NCBI RefSeq assembly: GCF_002572525.1
Contig: NZ_PDBS01000001.1
Location: 2,852,001 to 2,916,000 of the forward strand
Source of the DNA: Natrinema sp. CBA1119
Lineage (GTDB): Archaea; Halobacteriota; Halobacteria; Halobacteriales; Natrialbaceae
Length of the DNA: 64,000 nt
Direction: 5' to 3'
Each line of letters starts with the position of its first letter. Position 1 is the stretch's first letter. The translations under genes and the position numbers were made by a program. Of this stretch, positions 61,861 to 64,000 are shown in pieces. The notes below the pieces were generated by a model. That model saw nothing but the letters and a program-made list of their open reading frames with translations. It had not been told where the DNA came from and searched no databases.

Positions 61861-62306
61861 TTACGTCTGGAGTCGGCCGGCAAGTGTCGGTACGACGTAG
61901 CGGGTTTTGCCCTCCATCCACGTCTCGACGGCGCCATCGGATTCGAGCGCGTCGAAGTGTCGACCGACAGTACTCCTCGATTTCCCGGTCTCGTCAGATA
62001 TTTCAGGAAGTGTCGTACTCTCGTCGATAGAGACGAGATACCGGAGCGTGTCAAGAGTCGCGTCGGACGGGCTGCTCATCAGGTCCGGGAGGCCGATCTC
62101 TTCGATTTTTCGTCGATGTCCCTGAACTGGAGTGCGAGGTCAACGACGTTCGGCCGAACGATCGCGGCGACGGTTAGCGGGAGAAAGATCTCCCGCGGAC
62201 CCCCGTCGAAGTTGAGTACCACCGTCCCCTCGGCAGCTTCAAGCACGTCGACACATAGTAATCGCGTAAAAAGATTCAAGGTAGTGACGGGTCCAGATGT
62301 GATCAT
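61861..62306 (-). pseudogene. csa3: CRISPR regulator Csa3-like (CARF plus winged helix), broken
   Basis: From ATG 62306 the minus strand reads VDVLEAAEGTVVLNFDGGPR and EIFLPLTVAAIVRPNVVDLA, the second half of a CARF domain with its GG turn. The frame ends at 62079. Shifting one base in an A-run near 62108 gives EEIGLPDLMSSPSDA and the winged helix SIDESTTLPEISDETGKSRS, VGRHFDALESDGAVETWMEG. The N-terminal half of the CARF is absent; the cas6 start lies only 36 bp upstream. Csa3 normally senses cyclic oligoadenylate and controls cas genes. As two ORFs (overlap TGATG), a separate HTH protein of 72 residues could still be made. Confidence 0.75.
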
Positions 62307-62310
62307 GAAG

Positions 62311-62333
62311 CGACATACGATTGTATACTGTCG
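62311..62333. promoter_or_regulatory. Imperfect dyad in the csa3-cas6 divergent promoter
   Basis: Arms CGACA and TGTCG with an AT-rich middle lie 9 bp before the cas6 start and next to the csa3 relic, a possible Csa3 operator. Confidence 0.4.
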
Positions 62334-62342
62334 AGAGGTGTT

Positions 62343-63191
62343 ATGCGTCGAATCGACCTAACGGTTAAACCAGAGGGCTCGTTCCCGGTGCCGACCGCGA
62401 ATGGCTACCAGATCTACGGCGCGGTTCTCTCGGCGCTCGATGGTGTCGACGAGGACGTGAGCACGCGCGTCCATGATTCCTCGATCGGGAGTCTGACGAA
62501 CAGCGGCCTCCTCGGGACGTTCGACGGAAGCAATCGCGACCACCACAAACGCGTAATCCGCGACGAGACGTACGATCTCAAGTTGGGCGTCGCCGATCCC
62601 CGCGACCAAGAGGTCTTCCAAGCACTCGCCGACGCGTTCGTCTTCAGCGACGATACTCTCGAACTCGCGGACGGCGACTTCCGCGTGCGCGACTTTGCGA
62701 GCACGAACACAACCCACGAGGACCTCCTCACTGAAGCCTCAGAGATCGCCGCCCGGTACCACAACACCTTCGAAATTGAGGTCCGCTTCGAGACGCCGAC
62801 GTGCATCAAAGAGAGTAGCAATATAACTAACATGTTTCCCGCGAGGCAACACGTATTCGCCTCGGTACTGCGAAAATGGAACGCGACGATCCCGGACGAG
62901 CGGGCAGACGAGTTCGAGATTGCGATGACCCGTGAGGACTTCGGGACGAACCTCATCGAGAAACCCGACGCGGACACCTACGAGACGGATAGCGTCCTCG
63001 TCAACCGCGGCGAGGATGGCGGCCCGATCCTCCGCCAGGGGTTTACCGCCGACTGCACGTACAAGTTCAAGGACGCGAGCGAAGCCATCCGGACCGCGGT
63101 GACAGCGCTTGCGCTCTTCAGCGAGTACGCCGGCATCGGCGCGTTCGTCTCGCGCGGCTGTGGGACGGTCTCTGTGGAGGTGAAAGAATGA
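62343..63191 (+). CDS. cas6: CRISPR RNA endoribonuclease Cas6
   Basis: The 282-residue protein starts MRRIDLTVKPEGSFPVPTAN after GAGGTG. It has the RAMP-type layout with TANGYQIYGAVLSAL in the first ferredoxin-like domain, RFETPTCIKESSNITNMFPA in the middle and the Gly-rich C-terminal loop YAGIGAFVSRGCGTVSVEV, as in haloarchaeal Cas6. It cuts pre-crRNA at the 3' repeat stem, leaving the 8-nt ATTGAAAC handle. It is followed by a 121-bp gap with a repeat-like unit and then cas10d. Confidence 0.9.
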   Translation: MRRIDLTVKPEGSFPVPTANGYQIYGAVLSALDGVDEDVSTRVHDSSIGSLTNSGLLGTFDGSNRDHHKRVIRDETYDLKLGVADPRDQEVFQALADAFVFSDDTLELADGDFRVRDFASTNTTHEDLLTEASEIAARYHNTFEIEVRFETPTCIKESSNITNMFPARQHVFASVLRKWNATIPDERADEFEIAMTREDFGTNLIEKPDADTYETDSVLVNRGEDGGPILRQGFTADCTYKFKDASEAIRTAVTALALFSEYAGIGAFVSRGCGTVSVEVKE

Positions 63192-63312
63192 GGGTCCAGA
63201 ATGGGTTTTTAGATAACAGGATCGGCACTGCCACTATTTCAATCCCGTCTCGGACCCTGATGGGAAATGATGGGGCACACCCATATGGGAGATCGACCAA
63301 GGAGAAGCTGAA
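63192..63312 (-). ncRNA. Solitary CRISPR-repeat-like unit between cas6 and cas10d (CreTA-like candidate)
   Basis: 63237-63248 (TTTCAATCCCGT) equals bases 2-13 of the array repeat. On the minus strand this gives a degenerate repeat ending ACGGGATTGAAAT, followed by a spacer-like stretch (63235 to about 63192). AGGGTCC and GGACCCT arms (63191-63197 and 63252-63258) could pair. A palindrome CCCATATGGG lies at 63280-63289. In haloarchaeal I-B operons the toxin-antitoxin RNA pair CreTA sits between cas6 and the next cas gene. The position and repeat relic match; an RNA product is inferred. Confidence 0.5.
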
Positions 63313-64000
63313 ATGACCCACGACACACCCGCCTCAGCGGCCCGCTACGCACACCGGTACATCGTGGATACGCCGCTCATCGGGAACGTCCTCGAGCACG
63401 CGGGCGAGTACGACGCGAAGACGGAGCCGGAAGAGACGACGTCGCTCGCGGCCCACATCATCAACGCGATGACGGTCGGCGTGAACACCTTCGTGTACAA
63501 CGCCGTCGACGGCGGCCGCGACATCATGGAACTCGAAGAGGAACTCTCGGTGCTCGCGGCGGCGCTCGCGCTCCACGACACGAACAAGTACGTCCGCGAG
63601 GCGTACGGTGTCGAGACGGACGGGAACACGAACGAGGCCTTCGACGCCTACTTCGAGAACGGCGACGACTTCGGCGTCGAGGAATTCCTCGGCGAGGGCT
63701 ACCGCGACGACCTCCACTATCTCGTCCAGCGGACGGAGGTGAACGAGGACAGCCGTGAAACCCGCGGAACGCAGACAGAGTTCGCCGGTCTCGATCGGTA
63801 CTGTCAGATTGGCGATCAAGTTGCATCAGTTGTCCTCCGAGACGGTATCAAGGGTGGGTTCGGCAAACTACGCAAGAAACTCGACGACAACGAGGTCCAC
63901 CTCCTCGAATTGACACAGATTGAACAGCCGATCCTCAACGACGAACTCCTCGGCGCGACGAAGGAAGTCATGTCCGGTAAGGACGGTGGCGAGGAGTACG
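63313..64000 (+). CDS. cas10d: Type I-D CRISPR protein Cas10d (Csc3), N-terminal part, cut by window
   Basis: 229 codons are visible from ATG 63313 (AAGGAG upstream); the gene continues beyond the window. The N-terminal HD nuclease domain is seen as SLAAHIINAMTVGVNTFVYN (first His, about residue 48) and AALALHDTNKYVREAYG (His-Asp, about residues 91-92). In subtype I-D this large subunit carries the HD nuclease that Cas3 has in other subtypes, and it recognises PAM and target as part of Cascade. The HD at the N-terminus argues against Cas8b of I-B. It forms an operon with cas6. Confidence 0.82.
   Translation, partial: MTHDTPASAARYAHRYIVDTPLIGNVLEHAGEYDAKTEPEETTSLAAHIINAMTVGVNTFVYNAVDGGRDIMELEEELSVLAAALALHDTNKYVREAYGVETDGNTNEAFDAYFENGDDFGVEEFLGEGYRDDLHYLVQRTEVNEDSRETRGTQTEFAGLDRYCQIGDQVASVVLRDGIKGGFGKLRKKLDDNEVHLLELTQIEQPILNDELLGATKEVMSGKDGGEEY

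Noticed and set aside
63334-63819. Minus-strand frames opposite cas10d
   Set aside because: They are antisense to a protein with HD nuclease motifs and are strongly Val/Arg biased.
1-64000. tRNA and rRNA genes
   Set aside because: No cloverleaf-like segment with TTCGAATC-type arms in the right spacing, and no rRNA-like conserved stretch, was noticed by eye; a covariance-model scan would be decisive.
62343-64000. Assignment of the cas genes to subtype I-B
   Set aside because: The gene after cas6 carries an N-terminal HD domain as in Cas10d; Cas8b of I-B has none. Csc1/Csc2 beyond the window would settle it.

Overview
The window comes from a halophilic archaeon (class Halobacteria). Most proteins are acidic, core genes are GC-rich, and the families are typically haloarchaeal: an AglB-type oligosaccharyltransferase, HVO_A0114-like winged helices, CPxCG mini-proteins and IS families known from haloarchaea. 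The density of insertion sequences, broken genes, toxin-antitoxin pairs and AT-rich patches suggests a megaplasmid or a chromosomal accessory island. The exact species cannot be read from the sequence.

Bases 1-33700 are a surface-glycan (N-glycosylation type) cluster that transposons have heavily rearranged. It holds an RmlC-like epimerase (cut by the left edge), a sugar-nucleotide epimerase, a Wzx-like flippase, a glycosyltransferase-methyltransferase fusion, an STT3/AglB-type oligosaccharyltransferase with a LamG-like tail, five apparently intact glycosyltransferases, a multi-pass membrane protein, a sulfatase-fold enzyme, a UDP-sugar 6-dehydrogenase, a second epimerase and two NUDIX hydrolases. 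The plus-strand run from 24.4 to 31.4 kb looks like the intact operon core. Around it lie decayed genes (two GT4 remnants, an RmlA-like nucleotidyltransferase, two truncated epimerases, a duplicated GT tail) and IS66, IS5, IS6, IS630 and ISH8 elements. Three IS-in-IS nestings can be read directly. For the IS66, the inner IS5, the inner IS6 and an IS5-derived MITE the 8-bp target duplications are visible.

Bases 34200-46900 look plasmid-like: two paralogous coiled-coil proteins of unknown function (35.2 and 43.4 kb), each followed by a conserved non-coding element; two PIN-domain toxin-antitoxin pairs and one tentative new pair; small zinc-ribbon proteins; and an oxidoreductase patch (an SDR without its catalytic Ser/Tyr and an MDR reductase). 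A segment of about 1.5 kb (zinc mini-protein plus lamin-tail-domain gene) occurs twice in direct orientation, at 45.4 and 53.8 kb. Its second copy is joined to a decayed Orc1/Cdc6 gene.

Bases 46900-61000 hold two TnpB (IS200/IS605-type) transposons, a DUF234-type ATPase, a possible nucleotide-sensing or TIR-like protein opposite a winged-helix gene, and a dense run of toxin-antitoxin loci: VapBC, an AbrB remnant, three UPF0175-like/PIN-like pairs and DUF6516/HVO_A0114. The second TnpB element sits inside a toxin gene, and removing it on paper restores a continuous 169-codon frame.

Bases 61200-64000 start a CRISPR-Cas locus that fits subtype I-D: a short array transcribed leftward, a broken csa3 regulator, cas6, and the start of cas10d with its HD nuclease motif. 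Between cas6 and cas10d lies a solitary repeat-like unit on the opposite strand, at the position where CreTA toxin-antitoxin RNAs occur in haloarchaeal I-B operons. This is the most interesting candidate in the window.
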